A stretch of 64,000 nt of DNA from Streptomyces aculeolatus (GCF_020400605.1 NZ_JAINRD010000028.1:1-64000); one strand, 5' to 3'; shown: positions 49,474 through 58,709, counted from the first letter of the stretch. The notes: generated by a model from the sequence alone, not told the origin. Translations and numbers: made by a program.

Positions 49474-50508
49474 ATGTCGATGACCAGGGCGAGGGCGGCA
49501 CGCCGGATCGCCGCGGCGGCGGCGTACGGCGGCGGGGGCATCGGCCTGCTCGGCGGGGCGACGCTGGGCGTGCTGGTCGCGGAGGTGCACCTGGCGCGGC
49601 GCCGGGTGGGCGGCAGCGACGAGGAGCCGCCGCGGGCCGACGGGCGGTACGGGGCGGCCTTCGGCCGCAGGCGCGGGGTGCGGCCGGTGCTGCTGGCGTT
49701 CCTCGGCGACTCCACCGCCGCGGGCCAGGGCGTCTACCGGCCCCGCCAGACGCCGGGTGCGCTGCTCGCCTCCGGGCTCGCGGCGGTCGCCGAGCGGCCG
49801 GTGGACCTGCGGAACGTGGCGCTGTCCGGGGCCCAGTCCGACGACCTCGACCGGCAGGTGACGCTGCTGCTGGACGAGGAGGGGCTGCGGCCCGACGTCG
49901 CGGTCATCATGGTCGGCGCCAACGACGTCACCCACCGGGTGCCGCCGGCGGTGTCGGTGCGCTGCCTGTCCGACGCCGTCGCGCGGCTGCGTGAGGCCGG
50001 CACGGAGGTCGTCGTCGGTACCTGCCCCGACCTGGGCACGATCGAGCCGGTGCAGCAGCCGCTGCGCTGGCTGGCCCGCCGGCTGAGCCGGCAACTCGCC
50101 GCGGCGCAGACGATCGCCGTCCTCGACCGCGGCGGGCGCACGGTGTCGCTGGGCACGCTGCTCGGCCCGGAGTTCGCGGCCAACCCGCGCGAGCTGTTCG
50201 GCCCGGACAACTACCACCCCTCGGCGGAGGGCTACGCCACCGCCGCGATGGCCCTGCTGCCCACCCTCGCCTCGGCGCTCGGCATGTGGCCGGCGGAGGA
50301 GGAGCGCCCGGACGTCCGCCGCGACGAGGGCTACCTGCCGGTGGCCAAGGCCGCGGCCCAGGCCGCGGGCGAGAGCGGCACGGAGGTCGCCCCGGCAGGC
50401 CCCACGGGCGGGCGCGGGCCGTGGGCGCTGCTGAAGCACCGGCGCAGGCGGCGGGTGGCGGAGGCGGAGACGGACGCGGAGCAGACGGCCGTGGGGGAGC
50501 GGGGGTAG
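49474..50508 (+). CDS. SGNH/GDSL hydrolase with N-terminal membrane anchor
   Basis: A 344-aa protein. One hydrophobic segment (about 10-38) probably anchors it in the membrane. The catalytic core has block I FLGDSTAAGQG (nucleophile Ser), block III MVGANDVTHRV, and the Asp/His pair in FGPDNYHPSAEGY. Such enzymes cleave esters, e.g. on cell-wall polymers. The C-terminal ~80 residues are disordered and end in a basic stretch. GGAGAGG before ATG 49474. Confidence 0.88.
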   Translation: MSMTRARAARRIAAAAAYGGGGIGLLGGATLGVLVAEVHLARRRVGGSDEEPPRADGRYGAAFGRRRGVRPVLLAFLGDSTAAGQGVYRPRQTPGALLASGLAAVAERPVDLRNVALSGAQSDDLDRQVTLLLDEEGLRPDVAVIMVGANDVTHRVPPAVSVRCLSDAVARLREAGTEVVVGTCPDLGTIEPVQQPLRWLARRLSRQLAAAQTIAVLDRGGRTVSLGTLLGPEFAANPRELFGPDNYHPSAEGYATAAMALLPTLASALGMWPAEEERPDVRRDEGYLPVAKAAAQAAGESGTEVAPAGPTGGRGPWALLKHRRRRRVAEAETDAEQTAVGERG

Positions 50509-50547
50509 CGGACGCGAGCCGGGGGCGGGGGAAGGGGGTGCGGGCAA

Positions 50548-50635
50548 GCGGCGGTGAGGCGCGTCGCGTACGGGCCGCGCCCCCGGTTCGTACGGGGGGC
50601 GCGGACGGGCGGCGGTGGGGCGCGTCGCGTGCGGG
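50548..50635. repeat. 27-bp imperfect direct repeat with CGTACGG motifs
   Basis: GCGGCGGTG followed by (A/G)GGCGCGTCGCGT(A/G)CGGG occurs at 50548-50574 and 50609-50635, period 61 bp, two mismatches. Further CGTACGG copies flank it up to 50690. Noncoding, between SGNH and RpiR genes. Confidence 0.6.
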
Positions 50636-50699
50636 TCCGGGCGCGACGGTGGGGCGCCCTCGCGTACGGGCCCGGGCCCCCGGGTCGTACGGCCGCGCC

Positions 50700-51536
50700 T
50701 CAGTCCAGGAACAGTCCCCGCTCCGCCGCCCGCGCGTCGAACTCCTCCAGCCGCGCCTGCGCCTCCGGCAGCGCGTCGCACATCGCCTCCAGCAGCACCC
50801 GTCCCAGCAGCATCGGCCCGCATGCCGTGTCGAACGACAGCCCCGTGCCCACCGCCGCCGGCAGCAGGACGTCGCTGTCCTGCGCGACCGGCGTGAACGA
50901 GCTGTCCGCCACCGTGACCACCGTCAGCCCCGTCGCCCGCGCCGTGCGCAGCGCGTCCGCCAGTTCCCGCGGGTGCCGCGGCAGCGCGAAGCACAGCAGC
51001 GCCGTGGCACCGGCGCGGGCGGCGGCGTCGACGCGGTCGTCGAGCATCGAGCCGGCCTCGTCGAGGACCCGGATGTCGGGGTGCACCTTCGCCGCGAAGT
51101 ACGCGAAGCCGCGCGCCTGCGCCGCCGCGGCGCGCAGCCCGAGCACGGGCAGCGGCCGGGAGGCGGCGAGGAGCCGGCCGGCGTCCTCGACGGGGGCGGG
51201 GTCGGCGAGCAGCGCGGAGAGGTTGCGCAGGTTCTCGATCTCGGCCTGTACGGCCTGCTGGTACTCGTTCCGCTCCGCCGGCCCCGCCGGCTCGCCGAGG
51301 CCGGCCTCGCGCAGGGCGCGGCGCAGCGCCGGGTAGCCGTCGAAGCCGAGGGCGACGGCGAACCGGGTGACGGACGGCTGGCTCACCCCGGCCAGCTCGG
51401 CCAGCTCCACGCTGGACAGGAACGGCGCGTCGGCGGCCCTGCGCACCATGCAGTGCGCGATGCGGCGCTGGGTCGGCGTCAGCCGGCGGCCCTCGAAGAG
51501 CTTCTGCAGCCGGGCGCCCGCGTCGGCGGAGACCAT
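50700..51536 (-). CDS. MurR/RpiR family regulator with SIS domain
   Basis: A 278-aa regulator. The N-terminal HTH_6 domain (LTPTQRRIAHCMVRRAADAPFLSSVELAELAGVSQPSVTRFAVALGFDGYPALRRAL) is followed by an SIS sugar-phosphate domain (about 115-260). ATG 51536 with GGAGGT 3-4 nt upstream. Members control sugar-phosphate or amino-sugar pathways; here no adjacent metabolic gene suggests a target. Confidence 0.9.
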   Translation of the reverse strand: MVSADAGARLQKLFEGRRLTPTQRRIAHCMVRRAADAPFLSSVELAELAGVSQPSVTRFAVALGFDGYPALRRALREAGLGEPAGPAERNEYQQAVQAEIENLRNLSALLADPAPVEDAGRLLAASRPLPVLGLRAAAAQARGFAYFAAKVHPDIRVLDEAGSMLDDRVDAAARAGATALLCFALPRHPRELADALRTARATGLTVVTVADSSFTPVAQDSDVLLPAAVGTGLSFDTACGPMLLGRVLLEAMCDALPEAQARLEEFDARAAERGLFLD

Positions 51537-51578
51537 CCCACCTCCGGATCCGATGTCCTATTCACTGCACGTCGACTC

Positions 51579-51594
51579 TGCATGACCGTATGCA
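51579..51594. promoter_or_regulatory. TGCAT-N6-ATGCA inverted repeat
   Basis: TGCATGACCGTATGCA lies between the rpiR-type gene and the divergent membrane protein gene; possibly the regulator's own operator. Confidence 0.45.
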
Positions 51595-51661
51595 CCACGG
51601 CAAGGGCGCACCGGAACGAATTGGGGGGGTAGCACCACTGCACCCGCGCGCGCGGACTCCG

Positions 51662-51667
51662 TACCGT
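51662..51667 (+). promoter_or_regulatory. -10 hexamer TACCGT of leaderless membrane-protein gene
   Basis: TACCGT ends 7 nt before ATG 51675, with no ribosome-binding site. Confidence 0.5.
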
Positions 51668-51674
51668 ACGGGGT

Positions 51675-52091
51675 ATGAGTGCGCGGGACCCGGAGATCAA
51701 GAGTGAACTCGATGCCACCCTGCAGACCCGCAGGGACCTCGGCCCCGAGTACGAGGAAGAGCTGATCGAGGGCTTCCTCGAGAAGGTGCAGCAGCGGATG
51801 GACGGGACGTTCGACACCCGGTTGCGCCGCCAGCTCGCCGAGCAGCAGATGCAGGTCGCGCGGGGCACGCAGCCGGGCACCGGCTCGCCGGACGGCACCT
51901 TCGGCGAGCGCTTCGGCTTCGCCGCCGTGACGATGGTGCTGGCGATCCCCCTGTCGGCGATCGGCGTGGTCAACGAAGGCCTGGCCGGGCTGCTGGTGAC
52001 CTGGGGTGGCATCTTCGGCGTGAACGCGGTGCACGCCACGGGGCTCTTCCGCCGCCGCCGGGCGGAGAAGGGCAAGTCCGACTGGGACTGA
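51675..52091 (+). CDS. Small conserved membrane protein
   Basis: A 138-aa protein with an acidic/basic helical N-terminus (YEEELIEGFLEKVQQRMD) and two membrane segments (FGFAAVTMVLAIPLSAIGVV and GLAGLLVTWGGIFGVNAVH). It resembles conserved actinobacterial integral membrane proteins of unknown function. It starts without a ribosome site behind a -10 element. Confidence 0.75.
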   Translation: MSARDPEIKSELDATLQTRRDLGPEYEEELIEGFLEKVQQRMDGTFDTRLRRQLAEQQMQVARGTQPGTGSPDGTFGERFGFAAVTMVLAIPLSAIGVVNEGLAGLLVTWGGIFGVNAVHATGLFRRRRAEKGKSDWD

Positions 52092-52290
52092 GCGACGCCG
52101 TCCGCAGGGCGACCGGGCCCCGCCCCGGCGCCCGGTCGGGCCGTGCGGGTGTTCCCGGGTGTTCCCTGTACGCGACCCTGACCAGGCCGCGCAGCAGCGC
52201 GGCCTGGGCGGACACGCCGGTGTGAGATTGCGCGCGCGGGTGGTGTGGCATGAACCTGCGCGTGTGGCGGCGTTGACCGGGGTGGTGGCG

Positions 52291-52340
52291 GACCGTAGCG
52301 TACGGTCAGAAATTTTCGGCACGGATCTCGAAATATTTCG
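52291..52340 (+). promoter_or_regulatory. Two inverted repeats upstream of secreted SGNH hydrolase
   Basis: GACCGTA-GCG-TACGGTC (52291-52307) and the perfect 12-bp palindrome CGAAATATTTCG (52329-52340) sit in an A+T-rich patch just upstream of the ATG at 52364. The first looks like a TetR-type operator. Confidence 0.45.
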
Positions 52341-52363
52341 CCGCCTCGCTCCGGGAGCCGCAG

Positions 52364-53713
52364 ATGCCCCAGCCCGCGTACCGACGCCCCCGTGACCGCC
52401 GCTCCGCCGTGTATCCGTACCTCGCCGCCGCGCTCGTCATGGCCCTCGTCGCGGCCGTGGCCGTGGCGGCCCAGGCGCTACGCGGCCCCGCCCCCGCGGA
52501 AGCCGCGCCCCCCGCGGCCGCCGCCCCCCGCGGCCCCGCGCAGTGGGTCGCCGCCTGGACCTCGATGCCGCAGCTCACCGAGCCGGCGAACATGCCGCCC
52601 CCGCCGTTCACCCAGGACGACGGCGTCCTGCACGACGCCACCCTGCGCCAGACCGTGCGCCTCACCGTCTCCGGCGACCGGCTCCGGTTCCGGTTCTCCA
52701 ACGCCTTCGGCGGCGCCGAGCTGCCCCTCACCCGCGCCGCCGTCGCCCTCCCGGCCGGCGGCCGGGCCGGGGTCGACGGCATCGTGCCGGGCACCTCGCG
52801 CCCGCTGACGTTCAGCGGCCGGCCGGCCACGACGGTCCCCGTCGGCGCGCAGGTCGTCTCCGACCCCGTACGGCTCGACGCCGCGCCCGGCGCCAACCTG
52901 ACCGTGACCCTCCACCTCGCCGACGGCCAGGCGTCCACCGACGTCACCTCGCACCCGGGGTCGCGCACCACCTCGTACCTGCTGGCCGGCGACCACACCG
53001 ACGCCGCCGCGCTGCCCGGCGCGACGGCCACCGACCACTGGTACTTCCTCAGTGGCGTCGAGGCCGAGGCGTCCGCCCCCACCCGCGCCGCCGTCGTCCT
53101 CGGCGACTCCCTGAGCGACGGCCGCGGCTCCACCACCAACGGCAACGACCGCTGGCCCGACCTGCTCAACGACCGGCTGCGCGGGCCCGGCGCCCCGCCC
53201 GTCTCCGTCGTCAACCAGGCCGCCGGCGGCAACCGCGTCCTCGACGACGGCCTCGGCCCCAACGCGCTGGCCCGGCTCGACCGCGACGTGCTCGCGGTGA
53301 GCGGGGCGCGGTGGCTGCTGGTCTTCGAGGGCATCAACGACATCGGCACCGCGCCGGCCACGCCGGCGGCGCAGGAGGAGACCGGGGACGAGCTGGTGGC
53401 CGCGTACGACCAGATCGTCACGCGCGCGCACGCGCAGGGCATCCGCGTCTACGGGGCCACGCTCACGCCGTTCGGCGGCAGCACGCCGTACGACGACCCG
53501 GAGGGGCTGCGCGAGGCGACGCGGCAGCGCGTGAACGACTGGATCCGCAGCAGCGGGCGCTTCGACGCCGTCGTCGACTTCGACGCGGCCACCCGCGACC
53601 CGGCGAACCCCCGCGCGCTGCGACCCGCCCTCGACACCGGCGACCACCTCCACCTCAACCCTCAGGGTTACGCGCTCCTGGCCAGCACGGTGCCGCTGCG
53701 CCTCTTCCGCTGA
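52364..53713 (+). CDS. Secreted SGNH/GDSL esterase
   Basis: A 449-aa exported hydrolase. A long signal peptide (to about residue 48, PAEA|APP) precedes a beta-rich N-terminal domain (WVAAWTSMPQ ... FRFSNAFGGAELPLT) and an SGNH core with VVLGDSLSDGRG (nucleophile Ser), VVNQAAGGNRV, FEGINDIG, and the catalytic pair in LDTGDHLHLNPQGY. This form is common among Streptomyces secreted esterases. GGGAG precedes the ATG. Confidence 0.9.
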   Translation: MPQPAYRRPRDRRSAVYPYLAAALVMALVAAVAVAAQALRGPAPAEAAPPAAAAPRGPAQWVAAWTSMPQLTEPANMPPPPFTQDDGVLHDATLRQTVRLTVSGDRLRFRFSNAFGGAELPLTRAAVALPAGGRAGVDGIVPGTSRPLTFSGRPATTVPVGAQVVSDPVRLDAAPGANLTVTLHLADGQASTDVTSHPGSRTTSYLLAGDHTDAAALPGATATDHWYFLSGVEAEASAPTRAAVVLGDSLSDGRGSTTNGNDRWPDLLNDRLRGPGAPPVSVVNQAAGGNRVLDDGLGPNALARLDRDVLAVSGARWLLVFEGINDIGTAPATPAAQEETGDELVAAYDQIVTRAHAQGIRVYGATLTPFGGSTPYDDPEGLREATRQRVNDWIRSSGRFDAVVDFDAATRDPANPRALRPALDTGDHLHLNPQGYALLASTVPLRLFR

Positions 53714-53999
53714 CGTTGTTTCTGGGCGTTGACGGCGATTTGGGCGCCGAAACGGATTGACCCACCGGTCGGCCGCAACTACGCGGGTAGTGCGGAACGT
53801 TGTTTTTCACTTATCGGCGGTAATTCGCGTGCCGTTGAATTCGCCGTGCGCACTGTGCACGGTGGCAATAAGCGGGATTTTCCGGTACGCGAATACCGCC
53901 CGGGCCGGGTGCCCGCGGCCCCCGGGAGCGGCGTCCTCCGCGGTGCCGCCCCGCCCGCCGCCGCGGACCGCCGCCGCGGCACCCCGCCGCCGGCCGCCG
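53714..53999. other. A+T-richer intergenic stretch
   Basis: About 285 bp, its first ~190 bp clearly less G+C-rich than the rest of the window. It contains an inverted repeat CCGTGC...GCACGG (53844-53862) and TTGACG/TTGAAT-like elements. No gene or known RNA was recognised. A small RNA cannot be excluded. Confidence 0.35.
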
Positions 54000-54584
54000 T
54001 CACACGGCGGCCGGCGAGCCGCGGCGTACGCCCCCGCCCGGCAACGCGTCACCGGCGGCGATGCCCGTACGGACATACGCCGTGTCCGAGCCGCCCGTTC
54101 CGGAGCCCCGGCGGGTGACGGAGTCGGCCGGCAGCCACAGCAGCGCGTCCTGCTCCCGCTCCCAGCGGCCGAGCCACGCGGCCTTCGCCCGCAGCCCGGC
54201 ACCGGCTCCGGCCAGCGCCAACCCGCCGGCGATCGGCACCGCAGCCGCCGAGCCGGCCGCGACGGCGAACGCCGCCGCCAGCCACCACCGGCGCGCCCGC
54301 CGCCATGCCCGTACGGTCACGGCCCGATCCTGCAACACCGCGCCGCGGGCCGCCCGTTGGGCCTTTCGCGCCTGCGCCAGGCAGCGCCCGCGGTGCGCCG
54401 CGTAGACCGCGGGGGCGACGACGAGGAACAGCGCCGCGCCCGCGTAGAGTCCTATCCACTGGCCGGTCAGCCCGTCCTGCCAGGCACCCGCCGCCGCGGC
54501 GGCGATACCCGGCCACCACAGCGGCGCCGCGCCCGCACGCACCACGACCGCCGCCCGCGCCAGCGCCACCGTTCCGCGCGCCAC
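54000..54584 (-). CDS. Hypothetical membrane protein
   Basis: A 194-aa protein with about three membrane segments: WWPGIAAAAAGAW, WIGLYAGAALFLVVAPAVYAA and WWLAAAFAVAAGSAAAVPIAGGLALAGA. A basic cytosolic loop (RGRCLAQARKAQRAARG) lies between. Not recognised. GTG 54584 has GGAGGAG about 8 nt upstream, which supports it as real. Same strand as bldA, 278 bp downstream of it. Confidence 0.6.
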   Translation of the reverse strand: MARGTVALARAAVVVRAGAAPLWWPGIAAAAAGAWQDGLTGQWIGLYAGAALFLVVAPAVYAAHRGRCLAQARKAQRAARGAVLQDRAVTVRAWRRARRWWLAAAFAVAAGSAAAVPIAGGLALAGAGAGLRAKAAWLGRWEREQDALLWLPADSVTRRGSGTGGSDTAYVRTGIAAGDALPGGGVRRGSPAAV

Positions 54585-54862
54585 TTCCCACTCCTCCCGC
54601 CGGGGTCCTCGACCGCGTGCGCGCGAGGCTACCTGCGGATTCTGAGGAGGGGATGAGAGGGGGCGGGGCCCGGTGGCCGGTACGCGGCGGGTGCCCAGTG
54701 GTCCGATCTGCGGGCGGCGGCGCCCGGGTGAACGTTTCAGCGAAGTGGCCGGTTCCAGACTGCCCGGGCGAGGCCCAAAGGGGCGTCAGCGGTGCCCCGG
54801 AGGGGCGGGGTCACCGTTGCTGACCAGTCGTCTTCGCAGGTCGACGACCTCTTGCCGGGAGG

Positions 54863-54944
54863 TGCCCGGAGCCGGACTTGAACCGGCACGGCCCGAAGGC
54901 CAGCGACTTTTAAGGTCGCCGTGTCTGCTTTCCACCATCCGGGC
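54863..54944 (-). tRNA. bldA: tRNA-Leu(UAA), the bldA developmental tRNA
   Basis: The minus strand folds as a class II tRNA: acceptor GCCCGGA/TCCGGGC with discriminator A, a D-arm, anticodon stem GCGAC/GTCGC with a 7-nt loop CTTAAAA giving anticodon UAA, a long variable arm (GGCC-TTCG-GGCC), and T-arm GCCGG-TTCAAGT-CCGGC. Two C's of CCA follow, the final A is not encoded. In Streptomyces this is the only tRNA that reads UUA efficiently; bldA mutants fail to make aerial hyphae and many antibiotics. Length and arms closely match my memory of S. coelicolor bldA. Confidence 0.95.
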
Positions 54945-55294
54945 AGGACTCCCGGCCCGCACACGCTGCGTACGGACCACCGCATGGCGCGTAACCAGAG
55001 TAGCGGTGCGGATGGGCCGAACTGGCCATCTACGGACTGATGTTGGCTTGAATTAGGCCCGAGTTGTCGAAGAAGTCCTCGGATGAAATTCCACTACCCT
55101 TATTGCCCCTCTCGGGGCCCTCGCCCCATGCGTTCGTCAGGGTCCGGGTCATACCCCAGGAGGAGCCCCCGGGAGCCGGAGTACCTCCTCGGTCTCGCCC
55201 GGAACGGGAGCGCGGGCTGATCCGGACGACCGGATCCGCGGCAACGATGGAGGGGACAGGTTGCACACCACCGTCCCGACAGGAGCCCACCGCC
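54945..55294. other. Divergent intergenic region, bldA / ABC exporter
   Basis: About 350 bp. A candidate bldA -10 TACTCT is on the minus strand at 54997-55002, giving a 5' leader of roughly 45 nt to be processed. The plus half leads to the ABC operon, with AGGAG at 55280-55284. The stretch 55020-55110 is A+T-richer than the surroundings. Confidence 0.4.
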
Positions 55295-56083
55295 GTGACC
55301 ACCACCATCCCCGGCGCCTCCGGCCGCGGCACCGCGTACGCCGCGGTGCCGGCGGCCGGCGCCACCGAGCTGACCAAGGTCTACGGCGAGGGCGAGACGA
55401 AGGTCGTCGCCCTCGACCGCGTCTCCGTAGAGTTCATGCAGGGCGAGTTCACCGCGATCATGGGGCCGTCCGGCTCCGGCAAGTCGACCCTCATGCACTG
55501 CATGGCCGGCCTCGACACCATCTCCGGCGGCTCCTCGCGCATCGGCGAGACCGAGCTGACCGGGCTGAAGGACAAGAAGCTCACCCAACTGCGCCGCGAC
55601 AAGGTCGGCTTCGTCTTCCAGGCCTTCAACCTGCTGCCGACGCTGAACGCGCTGGAGAACATCACGCTGCCCATGGACATCGCCGGCCGCAAGCCCGACG
55701 AGCAGTGGCTGCAGCAGGTCGTGGAGACCGTGGGCCTGTCCGGCCGGCTCAAGCACCGCCCCAGCCAGCTCTCCGGCGGCCAGCAGCAGCGCGTCGCCGT
55801 CGCCCGGGCGCTGGCCGCCCGGCCCGAGATCATCTTCGCCGACGAGCCCACCGGCAACCTCGACTCCCGCTCCGGCGCCGAGGTGCTCGGCTTCCTGCGC
55901 AACTCCGTGCGCGAGCTGGGCCAGACGGTCGTCATGGTCACCCACGACCCGGTGGCCGCGGGCTACGCGGACCGCGTCGTCTTCCTCGCCGACGGCCGCA
56001 TCGTCGACGAGCTGCGCGACCCGACCTCCGAGCAGGTGCTGGACATGATGAAGCGCTTCGACGCCAAGGGCCGGGTCAGCTGA
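55295..56083 (+). CDS. ABC transporter ATP-binding protein (MacB/LolD-like), second copy
   Basis: A 262-aa ATPase: Walker A GPSGSGKST, signature LSGGQQQR, Walker B IIFADEPTGNLD, VMVTHDPVAAGYADR. It is very similar to the ATPase at 6068-6832, differing mainly at the ends. I chose GTG 55295 (AGGAG 10 nt upstream); ATG 55247 is possible. It forms an operon with the permease downstream. Confidence 0.9.
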   Translation: MTTTIPGASGRGTAYAAVPAAGATELTKVYGEGETKVVALDRVSVEFMQGEFTAIMGPSGSGKSTLMHCMAGLDTISGGSSRIGETELTGLKDKKLTQLRRDKVGFVFQAFNLLPTLNALENITLPMDIAGRKPDEQWLQQVVETVGLSGRLKHRPSQLSGGQQQRVAVARALAARPEIIFADEPTGNLDSRSGAEVLGFLRNSVRELGQTVVMVTHDPVAAGYADRVVFLADGRIVDELRDPTSEQVLDMMKRFDAKGRVS

Positions 56084-56144
56084 GCCCCGCTCGCTGACCC
56101 AGAAGGCCGCCCGCTACCGGCTTCCACCACAGGACTGACCCCAT

Positions 56145-58709
56145 ATGCTTCGCACCGCCTTGCGCAACGTGTTCGCGCACAAGGCCCGGTTGCTGATGAC
56201 CGTACTCGCCGTGATGCTCGGCGTGGCCTTCGTGTCCGGCACCCTGGTCTTCACCTCCACCATCTCCGACGCCTACACCAAGAGCTCGGAGCAGGGCTTC
56301 GACCACGTCGACGTACGCCTCCAGCCCGACGAGGACGCAGACGAGGGCCGCCCCGGCGACCCGCCCCCGCTCACACAGGACCTGCTGGACCAGGCCGCCG
56401 CCCTGCCCGGCGTGAAGTCGGCCACCGGCAACGTCGCCGGTTTCGCCGCGCTCGCCGACAAGGACGGCGACCTCGTCGGCGACGGCTGGTCCACCAGCGG
56501 CGCCAACTACTACCCCGCCACCGGTGACGGCGGCCGCGGCGAGGACCCCCGCTACCCGATGCAGGACGGCCGCGGCCCCGAGAACGCGAACGAGATCGCG
56601 ATCGACGCCAAGACCGCGGAGCGCACCGGCTACGAGGTCGGCGACACGCCGCGGATGTCCGTCGACGGCCCCGTGCTCGAACCGACCATCACCGGCGTCT
56701 TCACCACCGACGACGGCAACGTCGCCGCCGGCGGCAGCCTCGTGCTCTTCGACACGGAGACCGCGCAGGACCTCTTCACCAAGCCCGGCGAGTACACCGA
56801 GATCGACCTCGCCGCCGCCCCCGGCACCTCCGAGAAGCAACTGCGGGCCGAGGCGCAGAAGATCCTGCCCGCCGAGTCCGAGGCGCTCACCGGCACCAAG
56901 CTCGCCGACGACCAGGCCCGGGAGATCGAGCAGGGCATGGACGGGCTGCGTACCGCCATGCTCGCCTTCGCCGGCATCGCGCTCTTCGTCGGCATCTTCC
57001 TGATCGCCAACACCTTCACCATGCTCGTCGCCCAGCGCACCAAGGAACTGGCGCTGCTGCGGGCCGTCGGCGCCAGCCGCCGCCAGGTGACCCGCTCGGT
57101 GCTCTTCGAGGCCGTCGCCGTCGGTACGGTCGCGGCGCTCGCCGGCCTCGCCGCCGGCGCCGGCATCGGCGCCGGGCTGCGCTCCCTGATGGGCGCCACC
57201 GGCCAGACCGTGCCCGACGGGCCGCTGATCGTCTCGCCCTCGACGGTGATCGTCTCGCTCGTCGTCGGCATCGTCGTGACCGTGCTCGCCGCCTGGCTGC
57301 CCGCCCGCCGGGCCGCGAAGATCCCGCCGGTCGCCGCGATGAGCAGCGTGCACGCCCAGGCGTCCACCCGCAGCCTCGTCGTCCGCAACGTCATCGGCGC
57401 GGTCATCGCGGGCGGCGGCGCGCTGATGGTCGTCGCCGGCACCACCGCGGACGACGGCAAGGCGCTCATGGGCGGCGGGGCCGCGGTCCTGCTGATCGGC
57501 ATCTTCGTCCTCACGCCGCTGCTGTCCCGGCCGCTGATCGCGCTCTCCGCGCCGCTGCTGCGGATGTTCGGCGTCTCGGGCAAGCTCGCCCGCCAGAACG
57601 CCGTACGCAACCCGCGGCGCACCGCCGCCACCGCCTCCGCGCTGATGATCGGGCTCACCCTCATCACCGGTCTGACGGTGATCGGCAGCGGGATCTCCAA
57701 CGCCATCGACAAGATGGCCACCGACGCCATGAAGGCCGACTACTCGGTCTCCATGTCGAACTTCACGCCGCTCAGCCCCGAGGTGGAGAAGAAGCTCTCC
57801 GAACTCGACGAGGTCACCGCCTCCTCCCCGCTGCGCACCGTGCCCGTCGCCATCGGCGGCGACGAGGAGGACCTCACCGCCGTCAAGGGCGAGGCCGTCG
57901 GGCAGCTGCTCGAACTGGACTTCGCGGAGGGCTCGTTCGACGGCCTTGCCGAGGGTGTCCCGGCCGGCGGCGGCGCGGCGAAGGCGATCGTCGACGACGA
58001 CACCGCCGAGGACGAGGGCTGGAAGACGGGCGACACCATCGAGGTGACGTACCAGGACGGCGCCAAGGGCACGCTGACCGTCTCCGGCATCTACCACGGC
58101 AACGAGATGATCAAGGGCATCATGCTCGACACCTCGGTCGTCAACTCGCACGTGGACAAGATCACCGACTTCGAGGTCTGGCTGAAGACCGAGGGCGGCG
58201 AGAGCGGCGCGATGAAGGACAAGCTGGAGGCGGCCCTCGGCGACAACCCGGCCATCGCGGTGATGAACGAGGAGGACGTCTCCGAGGCCATCGCCGGGCT
58301 CATCAGCATGATGCTGAACATCCTCTACGCCATGCTCGGCATGGCCGTCCTGGTCGCGGTCCTCGGCGTGATCAACACGCTGGCCATGTCCGTCTTCGAA
58401 CGCTCCCAGGAGATCGGCATGCTGCGCGCCATCGGCCTTGACCGGCGCGCGGTCAAGCGGATGGTCCGGCTGGAGTCGCTGGTCATCTCGCTCTTCGGCG
58501 GGGTGCTCGGCATCGGCCTCGGCGTCTTCCTCGGCTGGGCCGCCGGCGAGCTGATCTCCAGCTCGCTCGACACCTACTCGCTGGTGCTGCCGTGGGAGCG
58601 GATGGGCTACTTCCTCGCCGGCGCCGCGCTGGTGGGCATGCTGGCGGCGCTCTGGCCCGCCCGCAGGGCGTCGCGGCTCAACATGCTCGCGGCCATCAAG
58701 AGCGAGTAG
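56145..58709 (+). CDS. ABC transporter permease, FtsX/MacB type, second copy
   Basis: An 854-aa protein with the same layout as the permease at 3481-6066: N-terminal helix (LLMTVLAVMLGVAFVSGTLVF), extracytoplasmic MacB core, and two FtsX domains (WLPARRAAKIPPVAAM after the first; RRASRLNMLAAIKSE at the C-terminus). Weak AGGA before the ATG. Likely exports a lipid-linked or peptide substrate; unknown. A terminator follows. Confidence 0.9.
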   Translation: MLRTALRNVFAHKARLLMTVLAVMLGVAFVSGTLVFTSTISDAYTKSSEQGFDHVDVRLQPDEDADEGRPGDPPPLTQDLLDQAAALPGVKSATGNVAGFAALADKDGDLVGDGWSTSGANYYPATGDGGRGEDPRYPMQDGRGPENANEIAIDAKTAERTGYEVGDTPRMSVDGPVLEPTITGVFTTDDGNVAAGGSLVLFDTETAQDLFTKPGEYTEIDLAAAPGTSEKQLRAEAQKILPAESEALTGTKLADDQAREIEQGMDGLRTAMLAFAGIALFVGIFLIANTFTMLVAQRTKELALLRAVGASRRQVTRSVLFEAVAVGTVAALAGLAAGAGIGAGLRSLMGATGQTVPDGPLIVSPSTVIVSLVVGIVVTVLAAWLPARRAAKIPPVAAMSSVHAQASTRSLVVRNVIGAVIAGGGALMVVAGTTADDGKALMGGGAAVLLIGIFVLTPLLSRPLIALSAPLLRMFGVSGKLARQNAVRNPRRTAATASALMIGLTLITGLTVIGSGISNAIDKMATDAMKADYSVSMSNFTPLSPEVEKKLSELDEVTASSPLRTVPVAIGGDEEDLTAVKGEAVGQLLELDFAEGSFDGLAEGVPAGGGAAKAIVDDDTAEDEGWKTGDTIEVTYQDGAKGTLTVSGIYHGNEMIKGIMLDTSVVNSHVDKITDFEVWLKTEGGESGAMKDKLEAALGDNPAIAVMNEEDVSEAIAGLISMMLNILYAMLGMAVLVAVLGVINTLAMSVFERSQEIGMLRAIGLDRRAVKRMVRLESLVISLFGGVLGIGLGVFLGWAAGELISSSLDTYSLVLPWERMGYFLAGAALVGMLAALWPARRASRLNMLAAIKSE

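Noticed and set aside
54737..54985. Short minus-strand frames across bldA
   Set aside because: They read through a well-formed tRNA and have no ribosome site or family similarity.
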